Shown one piece after another: positions 17,798-25,706 of a DNA stretch of 64,000 nt. Position 1 is the stretch's first letter. The number at the start of each line of letters is the position of its first letter. Under the pieces are notes generated by a model, which did no database searches, had not been told where the DNA came from, and saw only the letters and a list, made by a program, of their open reading frames with translations. Both the position numbers and the translations under genes were made by a program. Origin of the DNA: Candidatus Trichofilum aggregatum (GTDB taxonomy: Bacteria; Chloroflexota; Anaerolineae; Promineifilales; Promineifilaceae); NCBI GenBank assembly GCA_016716885.1, contig JADJUV010000172.1, positions 62,001 to 126,000 on the forward strand, in the 5' to 3' direction.

Positions 17798-19078
17798 TTA
17801 CACCTGGCCCGCGGCCGCGGCCAATGCCTGCTCCAGATCAGCCAAAATATCGTCAATATGCTCAATGCCAATGCACAAGCGCAGCGTATCGGGTGTCACC
17901 CCAGCTGAAACCAGTTCCGCTTCATTAAGTTGGCGGTGGGTGGTGGAAGCCGGATGCGCCGCCAGTGATTTGGCATCACCAATATTCACCAGCCGTTTGA
18001 ACAACTTCAGCGCATCATAAAACTTCACCCCGCCGCAAACCCCCTTAATGCCGAACGTCAGCAGGGCCGAAGGACGACCATTGGTATATTTTTGCGCCAG
18101 TTCGTAATAAGGTGAATCGGGTAAGGCGGCAAAATTGACCCAGGCCACACTGGGATGCTGACTCAAGTAATGAGCAACCGCCAGCGCGTTGTCACAGTGG
18201 CGTTCCATCCGCAAAGCCAGCGTCTCAATCCCCTGCAAAATCAAAAACGCATTAAACGGGCTGATGGCCGAGCCAGTATTACGCAGCGGTACCGTCCGCG
18301 CCCGGCCAATATAAGCGGCTGGGCCTAACGCCTGGGTGTAAACCACCCCGTGATAAGCCGGTTCGGGCTGGTTCAGCACCGGAAAACGGTCGGCGTGTTC
18401 GGCCCAGGGGAATCGGCCCGAATCCACGATAATGCCGCCCAATGAGTTGCCGTGGCCGCCCATGTATTTGGTCAGCGAATGCACCACGATATCCACCCCA
18501 TAATCAATGGGACGAATGAGAATCGGAGTGGCGACGGTGTTGTCTACGATAACGGGCACACCATGTTTGTGGGCCATCGTGGCGATGGCTTCGATATCTA
18601 CGATATTGCCCGCCGGGTTGCCGATGGTTTCGCAGAAAACCGCTGATGTTTTGTCATCAATCAGCGCTTCCAGACTCTCCGGGCGGTCATCTGGGGCAAA
18701 CCGAACTTCGATGCCCTGTTTGGGCAGCATGTGAGCGAAAAGCGTGTAGGTTCCGCCGTAAAGCAGCGGCACCGAGACCACATTGTTACCCGCTTCGGCG
18801 ATGGTGAGAATGGCGTAATTGATAGCCGCGCTGCCCGAACTGACAGCCAGGGCGGCAATGCCCCCTTCTAATTCGGCTACCCGCTTTTCTAACACGTCGG
18901 TGGTGGGGTTCATGATGCGGGTGTAAATGTTGCCCGGAACTGCCAGGTTGAACAGATCGGCCCCGTGCTGGGCGTCGTCAAATTCATAGGCGACAGTCTG
19001 GTAGATGGGTACAGCCACCGCTTTGGTGGTGGGGTCGGTTTGATAACCGCCGTGGATACCTATTGTTGCTGGTTTCAT
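17798..19078 (-). CDS. metY: O-acetylhomoserine sulfhydrylase
   Basis: 426 residues, the usual length for this PLP enzyme of the Cys/Met metabolism family. It makes homocysteine from O-acetylhomoserine and sulfide in the cytoplasm. Seen are MNPTTDVLEKRVAELEGG, the cofactor loop SSGSAAINYAI, VDNTVATP, and the PLP lysine in VHSLTKYMGGHG near residue 207. The start has AAGGAGAA upstream. The next gene upstream is metA, which makes the acylated homoserine, so the pair forms the direct sulfhydrylation route to methionine. No SAM riboswitch was found in front of either gene. Confidence 0.93.
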   Translation of the reverse strand: MKPATIGIHGGYQTDPTTKAVAVPIYQTVAYEFDDAQHGADLFNLAVPGNIYTRIMNPTTDVLEKRVAELEGGIAALAVSSGSAAINYAILTIAEAGNNVVSVPLLYGGTYTLFAHMLPKQGIEVRFAPDDRPESLEALIDDKTSAVFCETIGNPAGNIVDIEAIATMAHKHGVPVIVDNTVATPILIRPIDYGVDIVVHSLTKYMGGHGNSLGGIIVDSGRFPWAEHADRFPVLNQPEPAYHGVVYTQALGPAAYIGRARTVPLRNTGSAISPFNAFLILQGIETLALRMERHCDNALAVAHYLSQHPSVAWVNFAALPDSPYYELAQKYTNGRPSALLTFGIKGVCGGVKFYDALKLFKRLVNIGDAKSLAAHPASTTHRQLNEAELVSAGVTPDTLRLCIGIEHIDDILADLEQALAAAAGQV

Positions 19079-19225
19079 GATGCGATGTTCTCCTTGAAAA
19101 TTGTTCGTATACGAATGAGTTCACTAATACGGGCAACGGGCATAATCTGAAGTTTTTTCGCCCTGTCGCCCCCTCGCTTTGTCGCCGCGTCGCGTATAAC
19201 TATTCCCTTAGTTTCCCTCAGGTCC

Positions 19226-20293
19226 TCACAGCAACCCCAAGGGATTGTGCGGATCAACACCCGGAATAAACGGCTGTTTTCTATCCAGGGCGGTCAATTG
19301 GTAGACGAGTCCCAGCCAGTTGTTAAAGAGGGCTTTGCCGGTATCGCCCCAGGTGTTATCCAGATAGGGTTCTAATGCCGCTTCAGGGAAGGGGGGAATC
19401 GGGGCACCGGTTGCCAGGCTGGCGAGGACGTCTTGTTGGTATGCGTGGACGATATGCGCGGCCGCGGCCGCGAAATAATGTTCCGGGTGAGGCGGATAAT
19501 CATTCAACTCACCGTTGATAAAACGCATAACCTCCCGCTTATACTCCTTTAGTAAGCTGTTGTAGTCATATTCGGGATGGCCCTGAAAATAGACAAAACG
19601 GAACTGATCAGGGCTGACCGCCATGTGGACACCTCCTTCATCACTCTCTACCAAAATCGCCAGACCGGCTGCTTCCAATTGCGCCCGAGTGATGGCATTG
19701 TAGCGGGAATGGGGCACATCAAAACGGGTGTTAATATCCCGTAGTAACGGGTGCTTATACGATGTAATTCGGTGGTTATAGACGCCCCACTTTTTCTGGG
19801 GCAAGGGCTGGCGGCTGAGGCCATAAAGCTGTTTTACCAAGGCATGGGTCGCCAGACAGGAACACAGCACCGAGGTGGTGTTCTCGCTGGCCCAGGTGAT
19901 AACTTCCTGGAGTGGTTGCCAGAACGGTTCCTGCTCCAGCGTGGGGTTGGCGACATTGGCTCCGGTGATTACCAGGGCATCCAGCCCTTCCTCCCTGAGC
20001 CGGTCAAAGGTTGTGTAATATTGGTTGATATAGGCTTCAGTTTCCACACTGCGCGGCAGGCCAGGAATGGAAAAGGGATGGACATAGAATTGGGCGATCT
20101 GGTTACAACTGCCCATCAGCCGCATAAACTGTTGCTCTGTAACCGTAAGCGCCGCATCAGGCATCATGTTGAGCAGACCGATATGTAATTCGCGGATGTC
20201 CTGGTGCAGGGCGTGTTCCAGGCTAAGAATTTCCTGCCCTTGTTGGCGCAGGTGATCAAAGGTGGGGAGTGGGGTATGGGCGACTAAAGGCAT
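19226..20293 (-). CDS. metA: Homoserine O-acyltransferase, MetA family
   Basis: 355 residues, glutamine-amidotransferase-like fold. Seen are LNMMPDAALTVTEQQFMRLMG, the catalytic Cys in LCSCLATHALVKQLYG, the strand KKWGVYNHRI, and the His-Glu site YFQGHPEYD. Sequence alone does not decide whether the donor is acetyl-CoA or succinyl-CoA. The neighbour MetY normally uses the O-acetyl form, which favours acetyl. It is 147 bases upstream of metY on the same strand and probably co-transcribed. The C-terminal half carries two overlapping GCGGCCGC sites (19458, 19464) that encode an Ala run. Confidence 0.92.
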   Translation of the reverse strand: MPLVAHTPLPTFDHLRQQGQEILSLEHALHQDIRELHIGLLNMMPDAALTVTEQQFMRLMGSCNQIAQFYVHPFSIPGLPRSVETEAYINQYYTTFDRLREEGLDALVITGANVANPTLEQEPFWQPLQEVITWASENTTSVLCSCLATHALVKQLYGLSRQPLPQKKWGVYNHRITSYKHPLLRDINTRFDVPHSRYNAITRAQLEAAGLAILVESDEGGVHMAVSPDQFRFVYFQGHPEYDYNSLLKEYKREVMRFINGELNDYPPHPEHYFAAAAAHIVHAYQQDVLASLATGAPIPPFPEAALEPYLDNTWGDTGKALFNNWLGLVYQLTALDRKQPFIPGVDPHNPLGLL

Positions 20294-20334
20294 GGTGGTA
20301 TGGATAATGGGTCATTCGCCGGAGTAAGTGTGAT

Positions 20335-20450
20335 TTTTCGGAGCCTTCGGCCCGAAAAATCACGTTGCCAGGCTCCCCTTTCACAAAGGGAAGGGGGTCG
20401 GGATAAACCTGCCCAAGACTTGTGTAAAGCTGTACCAGACAAAAGCCAGG
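20335..20450 (+). repeat. R2 repeat, partial copy
   Basis: It holds a hairpin GTGATTTTTCGG...CCGAAAAATCAC and the tail ACCTGCCCAAGACTTGTGTAAAGC, which matches the end of the 16813-17055 copy in the same orientation. It lies just upstream of metA. Its hairpin could affect transcription into the metA leader. Confidence 0.7.
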
Positions 20451-20515
20451 CGTGATCCGGGTTCGGGTTTTTATAGAGTTTGTGGGGTCGCGGGGGAAGT
20501 TTCAGACGCTACGAG

Positions 20516-20859
20516 TTAGCGTGTTGCTGGTACCAACCGGGTGCGTAACCGCCCCCGCTTACTACACATGCACATACAGATAGGCATTTCCGACATCGGG
20601 GAGATTGAGGAGAAGTGAATGGGTGATAATTGCATCATAACACCTGGGCCATCTGTATTTTGCGAACAGCATGTGATGGTAGCAAACGCTGATTGAACCG
20701 ACAATACACGGTTTTGACTAAAAAGGGCTGTTTTTAGAGCATTGTGACCAAAACGCCACGGATGCCGTCGGTGGGGAACCGTTCGCACGTGGGCGTGCTC
20801 ACTCCTCTCTGTACCCGCATTAGTTCGGAAAACCTTCATAAGCGGTCACTAGTCCAGCG
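20516..20859. other. Gene-free stretch
   Basis: No convincing gene. It contains the word CGCACGTGGGCGTGCTCAC (about 20785), which recurs near 43685 and in related form near 29588, and part of the IR-A motif (AAGCGGTCACTAG near 20840). Confidence 0.6.
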
Positions 20860-21083
20860 CTACAAGTCCATAGCCGGTTTAGTCGGCAGACCTTCCCCCT
20901 TCCCCGCGGGAAGGGGGAAACTTAACGGCGCGGTTTTTCGGGGCGAAGGCCCCGAAAAACCGCGCCCAGAAAAGTTCCCCGCCCCTGGGGGCGGGGTTAG
21001 GGGTGGGGGTTTCCGGCGACAAACCCAGGGGGAGTCTGGTCATAAAAACATACGTCCTACTTTCGTAAAACTGTACTAGGAAC
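20860..21083 (-). repeat. R2 palindromic repeat, right (inverted) copy
   Basis: Reverse-complement partner of 16813-17055, sharing the end GTAGGACGTATGTTTTTATGA, the segment TTTGTCGCCGGAAACCCCCA and all three nested hairpins. Together the two copies enclose the usp-metY-metA block of about 3.8 kb in inverted orientation. Confidence 0.85.
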
Positions 21084-21097
21084 TAAAACGGTATGGG

Positions 21098-22102
21098 TTA
21101 CTCATGCAGATTGAGTTTGTTGGTGGCACAGCGGGCCATGTCCAGCCAATATTGGTACTGCTCCCAATTGGTTTGCCAGGGCAAAATTTGTTTCATAGCT
21201 TCCACTAAACAGACCCAGGCCAACCAGTTCCAGGGGGAGCCTGGTAGAGCTGATAAGCCTTCTCTTTGGCGATAAACATGCCAATAATCGTTGATGGTTT
21301 GCCGATGGGCCATTAATGTGTTCCAGCTTTCAGCGATGGAGCCAGACGTATCTTGAAAGAGTGTTAAGGGAAACTGCCAGAAATCTTCCCAGGGAAGCCC
21401 TTCGGTACGCCCATTGCCCCAATTGTCCAGACCGCTCACGCGGCCGCGGGCAACCCTTATGTTATGGGCCTGAAAAGCCCCATGGACAACCGTCAGGGGG
21501 ATTTTTTGACCCAATAAGGGGCGTAAACTGTGCCGCACACCCTTCTTGACCCCCTCAAGCTGTTCCGGCAGAGGTAAGAGAGCGGGCACCGCATGTTGCT
21601 CACTCCATAACTCATCCAAATAAGTGGTAATGAGCCAATCTAGGCGCTGATTATCCAAAACGACCCAGGACGTTATGGTACGATGATGAAAATCACTTAA
21701 CCAGCGTCCGCTTAGGTTCAAATAATAGGCCCGATTCCACCAATGAAGCTGAGCCGCCAGGGTCTTACCGGGCACGGCTGTTAAGAGCAAAGCCTGGCTT
21801 CGGCCCAGCGGCCGCGAACCATACACATGGGCAAATTGTTGGCTGTAGACCGGGTCTTGCCCTAATTGGTGGTGCAAATAGGTTAGGAGCGTTTTCTCTC
21901 TTTGAATGGCTTCATTCATTTGCGGGTTGCGCGGGACTTTTAGCGTTAAATCAGCTTGGTCCCGCCCCGCACCAGACCAGGTAAAGGTCACAACGCCTGA
22001 TGAATCCGGTTCGTTACCGGCCTTCCGCAATTGAGGGGGCACGAGCGGCGCGGCCGCGATCCGTTCCTGGATCGGGGCACCCACGTAAGTTAATTCCAGC
22101 AT
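21098..22102 (-). CDS. APH-like phosphotransferase, divergent
   Basis: 334 residues from the ATG at 22102, chosen because AGAGGAG lies nine bases upstream. The layout resembles aminoglycoside/choline kinases. LTVVHGAFQAHNIRVARGRVSGLDNWGNGR sits where the catalytic loop HxDxxxxN and the metal Asp are expected, but the loop reads HGAFQAHN. The catalytic Asp is therefore replaced by Ala, and phosphotransfer activity is doubtful. The start overlaps the upstream methyltransferase gene, so the two probably work together. Lipid or sugar modification is a guess from that pairing. Confidence 0.65.
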   Translation of the reverse strand: MLELTYVGAPIQERIAAAPLVPPQLRKAGNEPDSSGVVTFTWSGAGRDQADLTLKVPRNPQMNEAIQREKTLLTYLHHQLGQDPVYSQQFAHVYGSRPLGRSQALLLTAVPGKTLAAQLHWWNRAYYLNLSGRWLSDFHHRTITSWVVLDNQRLDWLITTYLDELWSEQHAVPALLPLPEQLEGVKKGVRHSLRPLLGQKIPLTVVHGAFQAHNIRVARGRVSGLDNWGNGRTEGLPWEDFWQFPLTLFQDTSGSIAESWNTLMAHRQTINDYWHVYRQREGLSALPGSPWNWLAWVCLVEAMKQILPWQTNWEQYQYWLDMARCATNKLNLHE

Positions 22103-23147
22103 GACTTTTTTCTCCTCTCTGGGCGACCAAACCATAACTAGGGACAAACCAGGGCCATACACGGCTATGAATAAGCCAGCGTAAACGCTGTCCAATTCCG
22201 TTGGACAGCGCTGTTTTGGTCCGGGTGACTGCCGCCTGCGGCAACCTGATGGGAATCATTCCCTGTGGGTGCCGACCATCGGGGTACTCTGCATACACTT
22301 GTTTTAAGCTCAGACTATTATTCGCTAATAATTGACGATACCCGGCTAATGAATAAGTGTAGTGGCGGTATCCCTCTTTCTTTCCCCAATAACGGCTCAA
22401 TTTATTAGCCCATGAGCGAGGCAAAAGAGACACAAAAGGTACGCCGTTTTCAGATTTGTGTCCCCAAAAATTGTTATAAGCATAGCGATTTTTCGCCCTC
22501 AGATAGAGCGTCCCCCCTGGCCGCAAAACGCGATGGATTTCTTGTAACGCTTTGGCTTGATATTCTGAAGGGGTGGCTTCCGTGCGGGCAGCGCCAATCC
22601 AGGCTAGCGTATCGTTGAGGACAACCAGGTTAAAGAACTGATCCGGATAAGGGAGTGTACTCCATTCCAAAGGATCATTTTGGGCGAACGACAGGTTATG
22701 CAACCCTTCCTGCTGGGTGCGCCAATAGACAAATTGCAGGGTTAGGAGATTGGCATCCAGGGTATGAACCTCATCGTAATGCCGGGCTAAGGGGGTGGTG
22801 ATTTGTCCCCAATCACAGCCTATCTCCAGAATCCGGGTTTGGGGTGGCATATTTAACAAGAAATGCCAATCGGCTGCTTTTTCTGATAAGGCTTGTTGGT
22901 AGGTTTGGGTATTGGTGAGCTGTTGCAGATGGTGGCGTAGAGCGATTTGCCAGCCCTTATGCGCGGCCGCGTTCACCAGTTGTTCCATTTGGGCCGGCGT
23001 GAGCGAATGCCCCCAAAATGTTTGGCGACCAAAAGTGGTGATGCCGTGCTGATCCAGAGGATACGTTTGGCAACAATGGGGACAAAACTGTTGAGCGGCT
23101 CCAAGGAGAAGCCGCCCCTGACAGCGGGGGCATATGTATTTGCTCAT
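22014..23147 (-). CDS. Zinc-ribbon SAM methyltransferase
   Basis: 377 residues. The N terminus has a zinc ribbon (CPRCQGRL, then CPHC). A class I methyltransferase domain follows, with the SAM loop RILEIGCDWGQITTPLA near residue 110, the acidic strand VHTLDAN and the post-II strand HRVLRPGGTLYLRAKNRYAYNNFWG. It probably methylates a small molecule or lipid. The last about 30 residues (KSHAGINLRGCPDPG) overlap the next gene in another frame. A run of six A at 22103-22108 could hide an indel, and the natural end may be near VAQR. Confidence 0.8.
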   Translation of the reverse strand: MSKYICPRCQGRLLLGAAQQFCPHCCQTYPLDQHGITTFGRQTFWGHSLTPAQMEQLVNAAAHKGWQIALRHHLQQLTNTQTYQQALSEKAADWHFLLNMPPQTRILEIGCDWGQITTPLARHYDEVHTLDANLLTLQFVYWRTQQEGLHNLSFAQNDPLEWSTLPYPDQFFNLVVLNDTLAWIGAARTEATPSEYQAKALQEIHRVLRPGGTLYLRAKNRYAYNNFWGHKSENGVPFVSLLPRSWANKLSRYWGKKEGYRHYTYSLAGYRQLLANNSLSLKQVYAEYPDGRHPQGMIPIRLPQAAVTRTKTALSNGIGQRLRWLIHSRVWPWFVPSYGLVAQRGEKSHAGINLRGCPDPGTDRGRAARAPSIAEGR

Positions 23148-23342
23148 CACGTTATTTCCCGAGCAAAATCAATGTTTTAACTATATGCTACAAAAAATAT
23201 GCTATCAAAATACATTGATAATATTTAGTCGAATATACATCCCTTGCCCCATTTTGTCCATGCGTTGAAGTCATATTGCCGAGATAATCCATAAGACATT
23301 AGTCATGGTTTGGTAGCTATAGCTTTCAATACAAAGAGATTG

Positions 23343-23398
23343 TTTGTAGTGACCGCTTTAGCGGGCTAGCCCAGCCCGCTAAAGCGGTCACTACGAAC
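23343..23398. repeat. Palindromic repeat IR-A, copy 2
   Basis: Arms of about 26 bp around GTAGTGACCGCTTTAGCGGG with a 5-nt loop. Its left flank CTATAGCTTTCAA matches copy 1. It lies in the 306 bp gap between the methyltransferase and the BCCP gene, which otherwise shows only AT-rich sequence. Confidence 0.9.
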
Positions 23399-23452
23399 AA
23401 ACAGCCCAAATGATTATCTGAACTAGATATTGGTTATATGCCCCAACAGTGT

Positions 23453-23948
23453 TTAACTAATCTCGACCAATAGTTCCTGGCGGATGACACTTTGGCCGAC
23501 AGTTACATGGATAGCGGCGATGAGGCCTGGCCGCGTGGCCCGAATTTCATTTTCCATTTTCATCGCTTCTAGCACGAGGAGTGGTTGCCCAACTTCAACG
23601 GCGTCCCCTGGTTAACCATGAGCCGGGTGATGCGGCCAGGAATAGGGGCTTTGAGACGACCATCGCTACTCGCGGCCGCGTCACCACCACCGCCTGATCC
23701 TCTATCTCAACCCGGTGAATTCCCCGGTAAGCCTTGAGCCAATGGATGTCCCGGTCAAAAGCAATTTCATAGGGGTGGTCTTGCACAATTAGCCACTCAA
23801 TATCACTAAAAGCCGCGGCCGCGTTTGGCAACCGCACCCGTAACAACTCCCCATCCACCCGCACCTGCCATTCCCCACTGTGCGTATCCACCTTAACAAC
23901 ATCCACCTCATACGTGTGGTTTTCAATCGTTGTAATTAACTTCGTCAT
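23453..23948 (-). pseudogene. Biotin carboxyl carrier protein, two frameshifts
   Basis: The first frame (start 23948) gives about 90 residues of an N-terminal domain and then leaves phase. The second frame continues with GRLKAPIPGRITRLMVNQG. The third gives GQPLLVLEAMKMENEIRATRPGLIAAIHVTVGQ and stops at 23453, so the biotinylation site EAMKM is present. Repairing one base near 23685 and one G in the run near 23607 restores a protein of about 165 residues. This is the biotin carrier of the acyl-CoA carboxylase whose BC and CT subunits lie just upstream. Sequencing error is the simplest reason for the breaks. Confidence 0.85.
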
Positions 23949-23965
23949 TCAGTCAATCTCCCAAC

Positions 23966-24125
23966 TAATGAGACTGAGAGATTAAGAGACTAAGAGATTA
24001 AAGGTTTTCAGTCTCTCAATCTCTTAGTCTCTCAGTCTCTTAGTAATCGTTCGTGAATAAGTTCGCTAGATTGCGGCAGTCTTCAAGACTGCCGCAATCT
24101 AAAAACCGCTAAGTTAATTCCGAAC
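23966..24125. repeat. Word repeats and IR-B palindrome
   Basis: 23966-24045 consists of AGAGACTGAGAGATT-type words and their complement. 24068-24100 is a near-perfect palindrome around GCGGCAGTCTTCAAGACTGC. With its flank (AACCGCTAAGTTAATTCCGAAC) it matches 29621-29690 in reverse orientation. The same AGACTGAG word makes the ACP linkers at 33-34 kb. Confidence 0.85.
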
Positions 24126-24139
24126 AATTACTTAGTCTC

Positions 24140-25621
24140 CTATTGCGGCAACCGCCGACTCGCCCGATGCCAGCCGTTTTCCCCACGAGGGGAAGGTGCG
24201 GGCTGAAACGACTCATTCCGCTGCTGATGCAATACCGCCACTATCACCGCCAGATCCCGAAAATAGATCGCCGAATGTTCATCACTGACAAATGGATAGG
24301 ACAGAAACTCGGTATCGTACTGCCCGGCCAGGAACTCCGGCGCGTGCAAAATGCTCTGCAAAAGGGGCAAGTTCGTTGTTGTGCCAATAAGCTTGCTATC
24401 TTCCAGGGCGCAACGGAGACGCAAAGCACACATGTGCCGATCAGACCCCCAGGCGGTTAATTTGGCGATAAGCGGGTCATAAGCCGCGGGCACGTCACTG
24501 CCACATTGCACATACGTATCCACCCGCACGCCATGCCCACCGGGCCAGCGCACCCGCTGGAGATGGCCGGGGCTGGGCAGATAATGGTTCCATGGGTCTT
24601 CGGCGTTGATGCGGCACAACATGGCATGACCATAGAAATGAATGTCGGTTTGTTGCCAGGGCAGGGGTTCACCGGCCGCCAGCCGGATTTGTTCCCGAAC
24701 CAGGTTGATGTGTGTTCGGGCTTCGGTGATGGGATGCTCGACCTGGAGACGGGATTTGAACTCGGTAAAATAGAAATGGCCTGCACCATCGACCAAAAAC
24801 TCCACCGTACCCACGTTTTGATAGTTGAAGAGTTGGGCCAGTTCCAGGGCCGTTTGCCATAGCTTCTGGCGCTGTTCTTCGCTGAGGCAAGGGGCGGGCG
24901 ATTCTTCGATCAGTTTGCGGCTCCCAACTTGCAGCGAACCTTCTCGCTCACCAAGATGGATGAGATGGCCGTATTGATCCCCGACAATTTGCACGTTGAC
25001 CTGATGCGCGGGCAAAACGGCTTTCTCCAGGTAGACTTGTTTGTGTCCGAAGACCGCCTGAGCTTCGGCCCGGGCACGGCGCACCGTTTCGGCCAGTTTG
25101 TCGGGATTATAAACCAGTCGCTCACCCGCCCCGCGGCCGCCCCGGCACGATTTCACCACCAGGGGATAACCCATCTGGTCAGCCGTTTGCTCCAGGGCCT
25201 CATACTCGTATTCGCTGAACGGTGTCTCGGAATGGGCGATGGTGGGATAACCGGCGGCTTTGGCCTGCTGGAGTGCTCCAATTTTATGGCGGACGCGTTC
25301 GACGACTTCCGCCGGTGGGCCGATGAAGGTGATCGCGGCCGCGTCACAGGCCCGAATAAAACTGGCTTCTTCCGCCAGAAAGCCGTAACCAGGATGAATG
25401 GCCTGAGCCTGTCGCTCCTGGGCAATGGCGATGAGTTTCGCCTGATCAAAAAAGTCGGCCGGGGAATCAAGCTGAATACATTCATCAGCCAGGCGAATGT
25501 GTAAAGAGCTTTGGTCGGACGGCTCGTAGAGGGCCACCGTGGCAATGCCCATCTCCCGGCAAGCCCGAATGATCCGTACCGCAACTTCCCCCCGATTAGC
25601 GATGAGGATTTTAGTGAACAT
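24140..25621 (-). CDS. Biotin carboxylase subunit, divergent active site
   Basis: 493 residues with the three ATP-grasp parts: N domain MFTKILIANRGEVAVRIIRACREMGI, HPGYGFLAEEASFIRACD, and the C domain with RINAEDPWNHYLPSPG. It carboxylates biotin on the carrier protein using ATP and bicarbonate. Two sites are unusual. The glycine-rich ATP loop reads KSCRGGRGAGERL where GGGGxG is normal. The metal/biotin loop reads EFKSRLQVEHPITE where EMNxRxQVEHxxTE is normal, so the metal-binding Asn is Lys. A GCGGCCGC site lies in the glycine loop. The gene sits between BCCP and CT on the same strand. Function is likely but activity is less certain. Confidence 0.88.
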   Translation of the reverse strand: MFTKILIANRGEVAVRIIRACREMGIATVALYEPSDQSSLHIRLADECIQLDSPADFFDQAKLIAIAQERQAQAIHPGYGFLAEEASFIRACDAAAITFIGPPAEVVERVRHKIGALQQAKAAGYPTIAHSETPFSEYEYEALEQTADQMGYPLVVKSCRGGRGAGERLVYNPDKLAETVRRARAEAQAVFGHKQVYLEKAVLPAHQVNVQIVGDQYGHLIHLGEREGSLQVGSRKLIEESPAPCLSEEQRQKLWQTALELAQLFNYQNVGTVEFLVDGAGHFYFTEFKSRLQVEHPITEARTHINLVREQIRLAAGEPLPWQQTDIHFYGHAMLCRINAEDPWNHYLPSPGHLQRVRWPGGHGVRVDTYVQCGSDVPAAYDPLIAKLTAWGSDRHMCALRLRCALEDSKLIGTTTNLPLLQSILHAPEFLAGQYDTEFLSYPFVSDEHSAIYFRDLAVIVAVLHQQRNESFQPAPSPRGENGWHRASRRLPQ

Positions 25622-25629
25622 GGTAACTC

Positions 25630-25702
25630 CAGTGTTTCAAGTTTCAGGTTTCAGGTTTCAAGTGAGGCACACCTGAAACTTGAAACTTGGAACTTGAAAC
25701 TA
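25630..25702. repeat. GAAACTT/TTTCAGG word repeat
   Basis: Tandem words of the type TTTCAGG and their complements GAAACTT form a loose hairpin that fills the gap between the carboxylase subunits. The same words occur at 16028-16062 and 41335-41375. Confidence 0.8.
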
Positions 25703-25706
25703 ATCA

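Noticed and set aside
19079..20334. SAM or other riboswitch before metY or metA
   Set aside because: The 147-bp gap before metY and the leader of metA show no SAM-riboswitch core; only R2 hairpins are present.
20516..20839. Minus-strand open frame of 107 codons
   Set aside because: No protein-like composition, no ribosome site, and it contains dispersed repeat words.
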